A stretch of 46,425 nt of DNA, taken from Pseudomonadota bacterium. Its GTDB lineage: Bacteria; Pseudomonadota; Alphaproteobacteria; Rhodospirillales; Magnetospirillaceae. The notes beneath the pieces are model-generated. The model ran no database searches and was not told the DNA's origin. It saw nothing but the letters and a program-made list of their open reading frames with translations. The DNA lies in assembly GCA_021848545.1 (NCBI GenBank), contig JAJZUL010000026.1, forward strand, positions 1-46,425. Reading direction: 5' to 3'. The translations under genes and the position numbers were made by a program. How positions within the stretch are numbered: position 1 is the stretch's first letter; each line of letters begins with the position of its first letter. Below are positions 9,458-17,731 of this stretch, piece by piece.

Positions 9458-9505
9458 AGCTCCCCTCCAAGCCAGCAGATGGACCAGAAGATGAATAAGC
9501 CGCGG

Positions 9506-9534
9506 GTTATCCCCCAAACCGACCGCACTTGCAA
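9506..9534 (-). promoter_or_regulatory. Candidate sigma-70 promoter of speD-speE
   Basis: On the minus strand TTGCAA and GATAAC are separated by 17 bp, each matching four of six consensus bases, about 50 bp upstream of the speD start. The match is moderate and could be chance. Confidence 0.35.
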
Positions 9535-9638
9535 GGAAAAACGGCTCCACCCGTGCCGCAGACGGCCAATGGCGAGGAAACCTGGAGCCTTCGGATTTGA
9601 TGCGACCGGCTTGCAACAAGCGTTAGTGCAGAAAAGCC

Positions 9639-12600
9639 TTAATTCAAGGAGGACAGGCCGCCCTTTTTCACCTTCTTCTCCCACTCGTTCATGAAACTCT
9701 GAAAGCCTTCCACCTGATTGATAATGCCGGGAATGGCCTGATAGTTGATGATCCCCTGCTCGGGCGGGCTGGTCAGCAGATTGAACGCCTTGGCTTCGGG
9801 CGTCTTGGCCATCATCGGCCCGTAAAGACGGCGGATACGGGCCAGAGTGGGTTCGTCCTTGGCCAAGGTCAACGCGGTGGCGAGATCGATCAGATCATGC
9901 CGGGTGGTCTTGTCCGGCACCTTGCCCGGCGAGGGCGGCGGTATTTCGCTTTCGATGGCCAGCGCGTCGTCGGACCAATCCCGGAGCTTCCAGTAGATTT
10001 CGACCCGAAGCCGGTTGGCGGTGGGTGAAAGGTCGTTGATGATCAACGCCAACGCTTCCGACGAACGCCCGAGATCAGCCAACGCCTTGACCCGAAGATA
10101 GCGCCGCTGATTGTACAAGGCCGGCGGCATGTTGGGCACTTCGCTTTCATTGAGCGCATTGAGCGCGCCGCCGGCATCGGCGTTCTCAAGGTCGAGGAAG
10201 GCGAGGCGCGCCCCCACCTTGGCCTTTTCCACGCCGGACAGGCGGTCTTTGACCTGGTGTTGCAGCAATTGCGCCGCCTGACCCAACAGATCGACGGAGG
10301 CCAGCCGGTCGGCCAGCTTGCGGATCATCTCGTCGCCCAGCGGGCCGGGTGGATTCAGTTGCTGGAACTCGTTGAACAAACCGATCGCCACCACCGGCTG
10401 CAACTTGTCGGCGCCGCCCTTGAGGAACAGATCCTCGAAGGTATCGGTCATCAACTTCGACACCGACTTGATATCGGGATCGGAGGCGAAATTATCCACC
10501 AGGAACTGCCACATCTTCAGGGCGTTGCCGTATTGGTGGTCGGCGGCCATCAATTCACCCAGCCGCTTCAGAAGCGTGTATTCGAACTGGCCGCCGCGCC
10601 AAGCGAACCGCAGATGCTGAAGGCGGTTGATGGCCTGGGTGGTGGTGATCTGTTTCAGGCGCAACTGCAATTCGGCCAGCCGCCGGGCGGCGAAGGCGCG
10701 ATCGGGTTGCGACAGGCCGTCCGCCGCCTTGCGGTAGTCGCTTTCCGCCGCGCTGTAATCATGATTGATTTCGGCCGCCCAGCCGGACAGAAAGGTGATC
10801 GCGTCGTCGTCGCGCGGGCTTAAGCCCGCCCCCCTCATGGCGGCGATGATGGCGTCGGCGGCGGTGCCGTCGCCGGCCTTGATCTCGGCCCGCGCGGCGG
10901 TTTTACCCATGGCCATGCGCAGGGGCGCCGTCCACTGGGGCATGGCCGCCGCCGCCGGGGCCAGGGCCGCCGCCTGGGCGGCGGGATCACCCAGGCGCGC
11001 CCGCGCCGCCGCCAGCCACAGCGCCACCTTGGGATCATGGGCCAGGGCCGGTATCGACAGGTCGGCGACCGCCTCCTTGTTGCGGTGCATCAGATAGTCG
11101 GCCACCCCGCGCACGGCGTGGAAATCCGGCAATTCCGCCAGTTTGGGATCGTCGCGCGCCGCCACCGACAGCACGCCCAGGGCTTCGGCCCCCATGCCGT
11201 TGGCGACGGAATGCCGGGCCATTTCCATATGCACGCTTCCCCGGAGCCGGGGAGGCAGGCTGACCGCCTTGTCGAGCAGGCGGCGCTCCACGTCGTAATA
11301 ATGACCGAGCCCGCCCTCTTTCCAGCCGGCCAGATCCAAAGGCGGCCCCGTGGGCACCTCCTCCGCCTTGACCCGCTCCTGCGGCGTCGGCGGGGCGGGA
11401 CCGGCCAGCGGCGGCAGGACCGGCGGCGGGGTATGGGACATTTCCAGCCCGCCCGGCATGGCCACCTGGACGTTGCCGTGGGTGGTATCCAGCCAGACCC
11501 GGTCGGCCCGGGGCACCATCGCCACCCCTTGGGCCGACGGCAGGACCTTGGCCTCGGGCAGATCGAGACCGGGATCGACCCCGTTTCCGGCGTCAAGCAC
11601 CGGCACCACATGCATGACGTCGCCGATCTGGGGGTCCCTTACCAGCAGTTCGCCATGGGCGGGGTCCTTCACCCCGATGATCAGACGGCCGCGATTTTCG
11701 AAATCGAATTGCTTGCGGACCGGCGCCACCATCGCCGGACGCGGGTTCCCCCGCACCAGATCGATCCGCCACCGCGATCCGTCCTTGTCCGCCTTGTAGG
11801 GGACCGGCGCGTACCCCGGCCGGACCAGCAACCGCACGGCGCCGCCATCGCCGGCCGGAACCGTTTGCGCGGCCAGAACCACGTTTTTGCCGTCCCGGAC
11901 CAGGGCGCCGGTATCGACAACGACGGGGTTGTCGAACACCAGCCACACCCAGCCGGCCCGGCGGAACGCCGCCAGGCGCGTGGGCTGGTCGAAGGCGAAG
12001 GGAAGCGAAACCGTCGCCGGCAACGGCGCCGCCGCGGGGGCCGGCTGCGCCGGGAACATCTCCGCCACGGCTTTTGCCGGCGTAACGACCGGCTTCGGCA
12101 CTTCCACCTTCGCCGGCCGAGGCCGCGGCTCGGGGTCAGGCTTGGACGCCGGTTCAGGCGCCGGTTTGGGCTTATGCCCGGATTTAGCCGGCTTGGGTTT
12201 GATGTTTCCGGATTTGGCCGGTTCGGTCCGGGGGACAGCCGCCGCTTTGGCTTTGGGATCGGCCTTGGATTGGGCCGCGCCGTGACGGGGGGGCAGCATG
12301 TCCACCACCAACCGGCTTCCTTCGGCGAAATAGCGGATTCCCGTCCCTTTGGGCACGGCCAGGGCCACCGTCAGATCGCCGGCCTTATCACCGCCGGCCT
12401 TGATCACGCTCACGCCGGAGGGCAGCGACGTCGTCAGCGCCATCGGGCTGATCCGTCCCGGACGACCGAAACGGATGGTGACCCGCTCGGGGTTGACGGC
12501 GATCCGATAGGGCACCCGGCGCGGCCATTGGAACACCAGCCGGCTGTAGCCGCGATGCCGCGCCCCACGCACCACCACCAAAGGCGCCTTGGCCGGCCGT

Positions 12601-13073
12601 TCCGGTTTCGCCGCCGAGTCCCGGACCAGATCGACCACCGTCGAGCGATGAACCAGGAAGTGCCGGATCTTGACGGGAATTTTAAGCGTAAAGGTCAGGG
12701 TATGGCGGTCGCGGCTTTCCTCCACCCCCCTGAGGTAGGGCGACAGCGGCGCCAGCAGCGCCCGCGGATCGCCGGCGACGGGACGGCTGAAATGCAGCAC
12801 CAGCCGGTCGCCGGCGTGATGGACCGACCACAGGACCGGACCCGGCCAGTCGAACACCATGCGCCCGAATGTGGGATGGGTCGCCCCCCGGGGCGTAGCC
12901 GCCGCCGCCGGAACGGCGGCCGAGCCCAACAGAACCAGAAGCGAAATCGTGATCGCCACCAGGGCGGCCCGTCCGGCGCAATTTCGGATCAAGGGCTTTC
13001 GATTCGGGCGATGACATCCCCGGCCCGACCCCCGCTCCCACCATCTGCCGCGTTTCTGCCCCCGGCCAATCAT
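9639..13073 (-). CDS. Large exported TPR-repeat protein
   Basis: A 1144-aa protein with an N-terminal signal or anchor (about residues 33-58, hydrophobic and ending in AAAA), so it should lie in the periplasm. Residues about 60-270 hold two beta-rich segments with repeated patterns (FGRMVFDWPGPV, YSRLVFQWPRRV) resembling AMIN-like domains. A Pro/Lys/Ala-rich linker spans about 270-345 and is followed by a further beta-rich part. From about 600 to the C-terminus it is helical with tetratricopeptide-like repeats. It starts 6 bp after the cheZ stop, without a clear ribosome site, so it is probably translated with cheY-cheZ. A role in motility is suggested only by position. The start is uncertain. 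Confidence 0.8.
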   Translation of the reverse strand: MIGRGQKRGRWWERGSGRGCHRPNRKPLIRNCAGRAALVAITISLLVLLGSAAVPAAAATPRGATHPTFGRMVFDWPGPVLWSVHHAGDRLVLHFSRPVAGDPRALLAPLSPYLRGVEESRDRHTLTFTLKIPVKIRHFLVHRSTVVDLVRDSAAKPERPAKAPLVVVRGARHRGYSRLVFQWPRRVPYRIAVNPERVTIRFGRPGRISPMALTTSLPSGVSVIKAGGDKAGDLTVALAVPKGTGIRYFAEGSRLVVDMLPPRHGAAQSKADPKAKAAAVPRTEPAKSGNIKPKPAKSGHKPKPAPEPASKPDPEPRPRPAKVEVPKPVVTPAKAVAEMFPAQPAPAAAPLPATVSLPFAFDQPTRLAAFRRAGWVWLVFDNPVVVDTGALVRDGKNVVLAAQTVPAGDGGAVRLLVRPGYAPVPYKADKDGSRWRIDLVRGNPRPAMVAPVRKQFDFENRGRLIIGVKDPAHGELLVRDPQIGDVMHVVPVLDAGNGVDPGLDLPEAKVLPSAQGVAMVPRADRVWLDTTHGNVQVAMPGGLEMSHTPPPVLPPLAGPAPPTPQERVKAEEVPTGPPLDLAGWKEGGLGHYYDVERRLLDKAVSLPPRLRGSVHMEMARHSVANGMGAEALGVLSVAARDDPKLAELPDFHAVRGVADYLMHRNKEAVADLSIPALAHDPKVALWLAAARARLGDPAAQAAALAPAAAAMPQWTAPLRMAMGKTAARAEIKAGDGTAADAIIAAMRGAGLSPRDDDAITFLSGWAAEINHDYSAAESDYRKAADGLSQPDRAFAARRLAELQLRLKQITTTQAINRLQHLRFAWRGGQFEYTLLKRLGELMAADHQYGNALKMWQFLVDNFASDPDIKSVSKLMTDTFEDLFLKGGADKLQPVVAIGLFNEFQQLNPPGPLGDEMIRKLADRLASVDLLGQAAQLLQHQVKDRLSGVEKAKVGARLAFLDLENADAGGALNALNESEVPNMPPALYNQRRYLRVKALADLGRSSEALALIINDLSPTANRLRVEIYWKLRDWSDDALAIESEIPPPSPGKVPDKTTRHDLIDLATALTLAKDEPTLARIRRLYGPMMAKTPEAKAFNLLTSPPEQGIINYQAIPGIINQVEGFQSFMNEWEKKVKKGGLSSLN

Positions 13074-13079
13074 CGGATG

Positions 13080-13721
13080 TTAGTCGAAGCTTGCCAGCAA
13101 CCTGTCGATCTCGGCCTGGTTGGTGGCGTTGTCGGGAAGCTGCGGTCCGTTGAGCAGATCCTCGTCGGTCACCGGCCCTTTGGGCTGCGCCTCCGCCGCG
13201 GGCGCCATCTCGGCGCCGAAAACCTGGATCATGGTGTCGATGCGTTCCTCGATGGCCTTCAGCATCCGCACCACCTTGGTAATACGCTGACCGGTCAGAT
13301 CCTGGAAATTGCACGATTCGTAGATGCTGGTGGTGACCTCGGTCAACCGTTCGGCTATCTCCGGCTCCAGCACCGGCGCCAACCCTTCCAGCTTTTCAGC
13401 GGCATCGAGGATGCAGTTGGTCGCCTGTTCGGTGGCGCCGACGATGGCGTCCAGTTCATCGGTCGCGGTAGGGATGAAATCGCTGCGGATTTCGTCGGGC
13501 CGCAACGCGGCGATTTCCGCCCTGGCGGAATGGATGTAATCCGCGAGTGACGACAGCTCGTGATAGAGCTTGAGATCGGCGGCGCTGATATCGCCGCCCA
13601 TCGACCCCAGCAGGGCGTGAACCACATCGCCCAAATCCTCGATCCGGACGGTATCGCCGTACTCCGTGCGGATCGCATCCAGACGCAGAGCGAGATCCTG
13701 ATCCATAGTGGTTCCCGCCAT
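13080..13721 (-). CDS. cheZ: Chemotaxis protein phosphatase CheZ
   Basis: Dephosphorylates CheY-P and so ends the motor signal. The core is a long helical hairpin; NFQDLTGQRI holds the active-site pair Asp-141 and Gln-145, with the same spacing as Asp-143/Gln-147 of E. coli CheZ. The C-terminus (AEIDRLLASFD) is the amphipathic CheY-binding helix. Length 213 aa is close to the enterobacterial protein. It lies directly downstream of cheY, as expected for a pair acting on each other. The annotated start (MAGTTMDQ) has a nearby alternative at MDQDLAL. Confidence 0.9.
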   Translation of the reverse strand: MAGTTMDQDLALRLDAIRTEYGDTVRIEDLGDVVHALLGSMGGDISAADLKLYHELSSLADYIHSARAEIAALRPDEIRSDFIPTATDELDAIVGATEQATNCILDAAEKLEGLAPVLEPEIAERLTEVTTSIYESCNFQDLTGQRITKVVRMLKAIEERIDTMIQVFGAEMAPAAEAQPKGPVTDEDLLNGPQLPDNATNQAEIDRLLASFD

Positions 13722-13739
13722 GTCCGACGCCCTGAACCC

Positions 13740-14126
13740 TTAGAACTCGCCCAGAACGCTGACCATCTTGGTCTTCAACGTTTCGGCGTTGAACGGCTTG
13801 ACGATGTAGTTGGAAACGCCCGCCTCCTTGGCGGCGATGACGTTTTCCGACTTGGATTCCGCGGTCACCATGATGAAGGGCGTGTCCTTCACTTTGGGAT
13901 CGGCCCGCACTTCGCGCAAAAGCTGAAGGCCGGTCATCGGCTCCATGTTCCAGTCCGAGATGATCAACCCGTAACTGCCGACGCGCAGCATCTGCAGCGC
14001 CATGGAACCATCCGTCGCCTCGTCCACATTGTTGAACCCCAACTGCTTGAGGAGGTTCCGCACGATCCTCAGCATCGTCTTGTAATCATCGACGATCAGG
14101 ACGTTGATGTTCTTATCGACAGCCAT
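13740..14126 (-). CDS. cheY: Chemotaxis response regulator CheY
   Basis: A single receiver domain of 128 aa with no output domain. The acidic pair Asp-13/Asp-14, the phosphoacceptor Asp-58 (ISDWNM), Thr-88 and Lys-110 (VKPF) are all present. ISDWNMEPMTGL is the classic CheY wording, so it most likely carries the receptor signal to FliM. A good AAGGGAG ribosome site lies 7 bp before the ATG. cheZ follows after 18 bp and the TPR gene after that. Confidence 0.95.
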   Translation of the reverse strand: MAVDKNINVLIVDDYKTMLRIVRNLLKQLGFNNVDEATDGSMALQMLRVGSYGLIISDWNMEPMTGLQLLREVRADPKVKDTPFIMVTAESKSENVIAAKEAGVSNYIVKPFNAETLKTKMVSVLGEF

Positions 14127-14351
14127 CCATCAGCTCCCTTGAAGCATTAGCGGCCACGCACCCACTGAAATCCGGTCAGCCCGTGAATATCTTACTTAAG
14201 TCTTCCAGTGGAAACGGCGCAAGGAATTTTTCAATCCGACCTGTAAATTCGCACATCTCAGCCGCACCAACGACGGCGCGACAAAATAGGGTGAATGTTC
14301 CGCAAAAATCAACCACCCCTCAATCTTGGCGCCGTCGGCGCCCAAACCGCC

Positions 14352-15119
14352 TTACGGCGTCGAGCCCGGCGCCACCGGCTGGGGCACCGGCAATTGCCGG
14401 CGCTGCGCCAGATCGGCGGTCAAGGTCCTGGCCTTGGCCGGTTTCATCTGAGCCAGAATCGGCGCCACGTTCCGTTCGTTCATGCGCCCGATCACTTCCA
14501 GAAGAACGGGCATGTCGAGTTGGTCGAAAATCCGGGCGGCGTCCTGAGGTTTCATGTTTTCATAGATTTTGACCAGGGATTTGATCCGCTTGTCTTCCTG
14601 GGCATTATACTGCTTCAGCAGACCGTCGATGGACGTCTGGAGATTCTTGAGCTCCGCCACCTTGCGGTCGATCTGCTGGCTGGCGGCCTTGAGCATGATG
14701 GCGCGCTGATCCAGTTCCTTGGCCCGCGCGTCGAGGGCCTTGCGCCGCTGGGACAGTTTCTGAAGAACGTCCATTTCGCTTTGGGACATGCCCGATGGAC
14801 CCACCGGCGGCTGGGCCGGAACGGCCGGCCCGGTACCGGCGACCGGCAAGGCCGCCGCGCCCGACATGGGGGGCTGGGGCGGAATCTGCTGAGCCGCCAC
14901 TTGCGTGCCGATACCGACGCTTCCCGAAACCGCCGACAGGCCCTGCCATATATCATGGATGCGCACGGACAGCATCAGCGCCGCCGCCCCCATCAGAACG
15001 GGCAGCAGGCGCACGAAAGGCGTGCGCGCGGGCTTCTTTTTCGCCTTCGCCTTCATCCCGGAAGTCGCTGCCGGGCGGCTTCGGGGCTTGTCCCCGGCGC
15101 CGGTGGAAGATTGCGCCAT
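14352..15119 (-). CDS. MotE-like flagellar protein with MgtE N-terminal-type domain
   Basis: A 255-aa protein with a basic cytoplasmic N-terminus, one membrane segment (about residues 36-54), a Pro-rich linker and a coiled coil (about 110-175). A C-terminal MgtE-N-like domain (about 178-240) follows, containing KIYENMKPQDAARIFDQLD. This layout is that of MotE, known in rhizobia as a chaperone for the motor protein MotC. Here it follows fliL, fliM and the DUF6468-type gene on the same strand, which supports a motor role. Whether it folds a MotC-like partner is inference, since none is in the window. Confidence 0.8.
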   Translation of the reverse strand: MAQSSTGAGDKPRSRPAATSGMKAKAKKKPARTPFVRLLPVLMGAAALMLSVRIHDIWQGLSAVSGSVGIGTQVAAQQIPPQPPMSGAAALPVAGTGPAVPAQPPVGPSGMSQSEMDVLQKLSQRRKALDARAKELDQRAIMLKAASQQIDRKVAELKNLQTSIDGLLKQYNAQEDKRIKSLVKIYENMKPQDAARIFDQLDMPVLLEVIGRMNERNVAPILAQMKPAKARTLTADLAQRRQLPVPQPVAPGSTP

Positions 15120-15126
15120 GCTCGCC

Positions 15127-15819
15127 TTACCTCATCGATTGCAAGGCACGCAGCAACTCGCGCTCGGCCTCGGACCGCTCATCAACATCGACCTCTTCCG
15201 AGGCGGCGCCCGCCGCCGCGACCGTCGCCCGTTGCGCCGCCTTGCTTCCGGTCGGCTTGGACCCCGCCGGGCGCGCAGGCGCCCGATTCAACGAATCCGC
15301 GGCCTCCGCCGCCGGGCGCGCAGGCGCCCGATTCATAGAATCGGCGGCCTCCGCCGCCGGGCGCGCAGGCGCCCGATTCACAGAATCGGCGGCCTCCGCC
15401 GCCGAGCGCGCAGGCGCTCTATTCAATAAATCGGCGGCCTCCGCCGCCAAGCGCGCAGACGCCGGCCCGTTTTGCGGCCGCACCTCGATCCGGGCCGAAC
15501 GGACGGCGTTTTCCAGCCGGTTGGCCATGGTATCGGCGCGCTCGATCATAAATGCAAGATCGTCGCGCAGGGATTGCGCCTTTTCGACCCGGTCCTGAAG
15601 CGCGCCGCCCGCTTCCTCGGCAGCGCGGCGCAATTTGGGGATGGCGGTCTCGGCGCGCAGGGTCGCCTCGTTGAAACTGACGATGGTCTTGGCCAGATCG
15701 CTGCGGTTGCGTCTGAGCGATCCCAGACGGCTGTTGAGCGCGATGGCGTAGCCGATGGTCGCCACCAGCAGAACGGAAACGACAAGGTCGAGTACCAGTC
15801 GCCAGTCCATCTCCGTCAC
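15127..15819 (-). CDS. DUF6468-type flagellar-cluster protein with tandem repeats
   Basis: A 230-aa protein with an N-terminal membrane segment (about residues 8-28) and a coiled-coil region to about 110. Four near-identical 15-residue repeats (AAEAADSxNRAPARP type, about 120-185) and an acidic C-terminus follow. The N-terminal half matches the unnamed family found beside fliM in many alphaproteobacteria (DUF6468, from memory). It starts at a GTG overlapping the fliM stop (GTGA), so it is coupled to fliM; the ATG at 15810 is an alternative. Function unknown; a motor accessory role is inferred from position. Confidence 0.75.
   Translation of the reverse strand: MTEMDWRLVLDLVVSVLLVATIGYAIALNSRLGSLRRNRSDLAKTIVSFNEATLRAETAIPKLRRAAEEAGGALQDRVEKAQSLRDDLAFMIERADTMANRLENAVRSARIEVRPQNGPASARLAAEAADLLNRAPARSAAEAADSVNRAPARPAAEAADSMNRAPARPAAEAADSLNRAPARPAGSKPTGSKAAQRATVAAAGAASEEVDVDERSEAERELLRALQSMR
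15271..15460. repeat. 45-bp tandem repeat, four units plus a partial
   Basis: Units begin at 15271, 15316, 15361 and 15406, each opening with GCGCGCAGGCGC, with a partial fifth at 15451. The unit length is a multiple of three, so unit gain or loss keeps the host reading frame. Units differ by only a few bases. Confidence 0.95.
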
Positions 15820-16991
15820 CCTTCCCCGATGATCTTTTCGTCGACCCGGATGGCGATGTGCTGTCCCTTGCGCCCCATGCGGCCACGGAACATGTTGATG
15901 TCGCCGCAGCGCATCTCCACCCCGGAATCGGGCAGGGCGTTGAGCATGAACTTCGACCCCACCTTCCAGGACAACACGTCGTTCAGGCTCATCACCTGTT
16001 CATCCAGGACCGCCTTCATCTGCACCTCGGTCAGCCACAATTCCTCGGCCAAGTGGGTCTCCCAGATCGAATCGCGACCGAACTTCTCGCCCATGAACAT
16101 CTGCAGCAGCAACTCGCGCACAGGTTCCAGGGTCGCGTAGGGCAGCAGCAATTCCAGACGGCCGCCGCGATCCTCCATGTCGATCCTGAGCTTGGCGACG
16201 ATGGCGGCGTTGGACGGGCGCGAGATGGTGGCGAAGCGCGGATTGGTCTCCAGACGGTCGAAACGGAAGGTCACCGGCGACAGGGGGTCGAACGCGGCCG
16301 ACAGGTCGGACAGCACCACATGGACCATGCGCTCGACCAGATTGCGTTCGATGGTGGTGTAGGGCCGGCCCTCGATCCGCATCGCCGCGGTGCCGCGCCG
16401 ACCGCCCAGCAACACGTCGACGATGGAATAGATCAGGGACGAATCGACGGTGAGCAGGCCGTAATTGTCCCATTCCTCGGCCTTGAACACGGCGAGCATC
16501 GCCGGCAGCGGGATCGAATTCAGGTAATCGCCGAAGCGAAGCGACAGGATATTGTCCAGCGACACCTCGACATTGTCCGAGGTGAAATTACGCATGGAGG
16601 TGGACATCATCCGCACCAGGCGGTCGAACACCACCTCCAGCATCGGCAGGCGTTCGTACGAAACCAGGGCCGAATTGAGGATCGCCTGGATGCCCGATTT
16701 ATCGTCGCCCAGCGCATGGCCTTCGTCGAAGCCCAGCAGCGAATCGATTTCGTCCTGGTTGAGGACGCGGGCGGCTTCCTTGGGGACGCCGCCGGCTTCG
16801 CCCTCGGCCGCCGCCTCGTCGCCGCCGGCCCCCAGCATGGCCTCCCATTCGGCGGCCATGGCGTCGGCATCTTCGCCGCCGCCGCCGCCGCCGCCGTCAT
16901 CGTCGCCGCCGGCCATGGCGGCCCATTCCCGCATGAGGGCTTCCTCATCCTCATCGGACCGGCCGGCTCCACCTTCGTCCATCGCCGCCAT
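15816..16991 (-). CDS. fliM: Flagellar motor switch protein FliM
   Basis: C-ring component that binds CheY-P and sets rotation direction. The CheY-binding motif LNQDEIDSLLGF is at residues 77-88, not at the extreme N-terminus as in E. coli. It is preceded by about 75 acidic, glycine-rich residues with two similar motifs (REWAAMAGG and AEWEAMLGAGG). The middle domain and C-terminal SpoA domain follow to residue 391. The start at 16991 has a good GGAGGGG ribosome site 8 bp upstream. It lies between fliL and the DUF6468-type gene, overlapping the latter. Confidence 0.95.
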   Translation of the reverse strand: MAAMDEGGAGRSDEDEEALMREWAAMAGGDDDGGGGGGGEDADAMAAEWEAMLGAGGDEAAAEGEAGGVPKEAARVLNQDEIDSLLGFDEGHALGDDKSGIQAILNSALVSYERLPMLEVVFDRLVRMMSTSMRNFTSDNVEVSLDNILSLRFGDYLNSIPLPAMLAVFKAEEWDNYGLLTVDSSLIYSIVDVLLGGRRGTAAMRIEGRPYTTIERNLVERMVHVVLSDLSAAFDPLSPVTFRFDRLETNPRFATISRPSNAAIVAKLRIDMEDRGGRLELLLPYATLEPVRELLLQMFMGEKFGRDSIWETHLAEELWLTEVQMKAVLDEQVMSLNDVLSWKVGSKFMLNALPDSGVEMRCGDINMFRGRMGRKGQHIAIRVDEKIIGEG

Positions 16992-17015
16992 TGCGCAACA
17001 CCCCTCCGCCGTCCG

Positions 17016-17552
17016 CTATTGGATCAGCATTTCCCGGAACAGCACGTCCCTGACCTTCATCGGCGCCACCGCCGCATTGACCCGTTGCAACAATTCCTCC
17101 CGCAACAAATGCATCCCGGCCGCGCCCTCCAGATCCTCGATCCGCAATTCCCGCAGATAAACCTGGAAGGAATCGACGATCAGCGGCATCACCGCCTTGA
17201 CCCGGGCCTCGTCCGCCGGATTGGTCAGCTCCAGGGCGACCTTGATCTTAAGGAAGGATTGGCGCCGCCCGTTGCTTTGCAGATTGACCAGCATGGACGG
17301 CAGATCCATGAAGGTGATGTGAACCGGCTCGGAAGGCGCCTTGGCCTGGGTGGAGGGCGCCTTGCTCGAAAACATGCCCGTGATCCCGGCGAGCGCGCCG
17401 CTGAAATAAAGGCCGGCGCCGCCGCCGATCAACAGCAGAAGCGGCAACGCGATCATCAGGATCTTCTTTATCGGAAACTTGCGATCCGATGATCCCGGCA
17501 GCTCCTCGGAGCCCTCGCCTTCGTCGAAATCCTCTTCAAGATCTTCCGCCAT
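17016..17552 (-). CDS. fliL: Flagellar basal body-associated protein FliL
   Basis: Single-pass inner-membrane protein that supports the stators at the basal body. It has an acidic cytoplasmic N-terminus, one membrane helix (about residues 31-52) and a periplasmic FliL domain to residue 178. That domain ends in the typical MKVRDVLFREMLIQ. I place the start at the ATG at 17552, after AGGTGGGG; a GTG one codon upstream is possible. fliM follows after 24 bp. It is first in the minus-strand motor operon, divergent from flgF. Confidence 0.92.
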   Translation of the reverse strand: MAEDLEEDFDEGEGSEELPGSSDRKFPIKKILMIALPLLLLIGGGAGLYFSGALAGITGMFSSKAPSTQAKAPSEPVHITFMDLPSMLVNLQSNGRRQSFLKIKVALELTNPADEARVKAVMPLIVDSFQVYLRELRIEDLEGAAGMHLLREELLQRVNAAVAPMKVRDVLFREMLIQ

Positions 17553-17731
17553 CACCCCACCTGTCGGTCCAGACCGCTCGTGCTCCGCCCCATCCAGACC
17601 GCGCGTGTCCGTTCGACCGGCACCGGGGCAAGGCTCCCGGTGCGGATCAGGGTCAGTTTGAAGGTAGCCCTCGCGGAGTTAACAGAAGGTTGCGAATACC
17701 ATTGCGGGCCCCTCCGGTAAAGTCCGGCCAT
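17552..17731 (-). CDS. Possible 59-aa ORF overlapping the fliL start
   Basis: An open frame whose last 40 codons have the strong G/C third-position bias of real genes here, ending in a TGA that overlaps the fliL ATG (TGATG), as coupled genes do. The ATG at 17731 has only a weak GGGTGG site. The product is basic, without membrane segments or a family I know. It may be a small operon leader or just biased noncoding sequence. Confidence 0.25.
   Translation of the reverse strand: MAGLYRRGPQWYSQPSVNSARATFKLTLIRTGSLAPVPVERTRAVWMGRSTSGLDRQVG

Noticed and set aside
11037-13550. An 837-codon plus-strand open frame opposite the TPR protein gene and cheZ
   Set aside because: Translation is His/Arg/Gly-rich shadow sequence; the minus-strand genes have signal peptide and domain features.
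14127-14351. A possible flagellar promoter upstream of cheY
   Set aside because: No GG-N10-GC or sigma-28-like pair is convincing in this 225-bp gap, although cheY has a good ribosome site.
15271-15460. A repeat array that might be taken for CRISPR
   Set aside because: Units are contiguous 45-bp tandem copies inside a coding frame, without spacers or cas genes.
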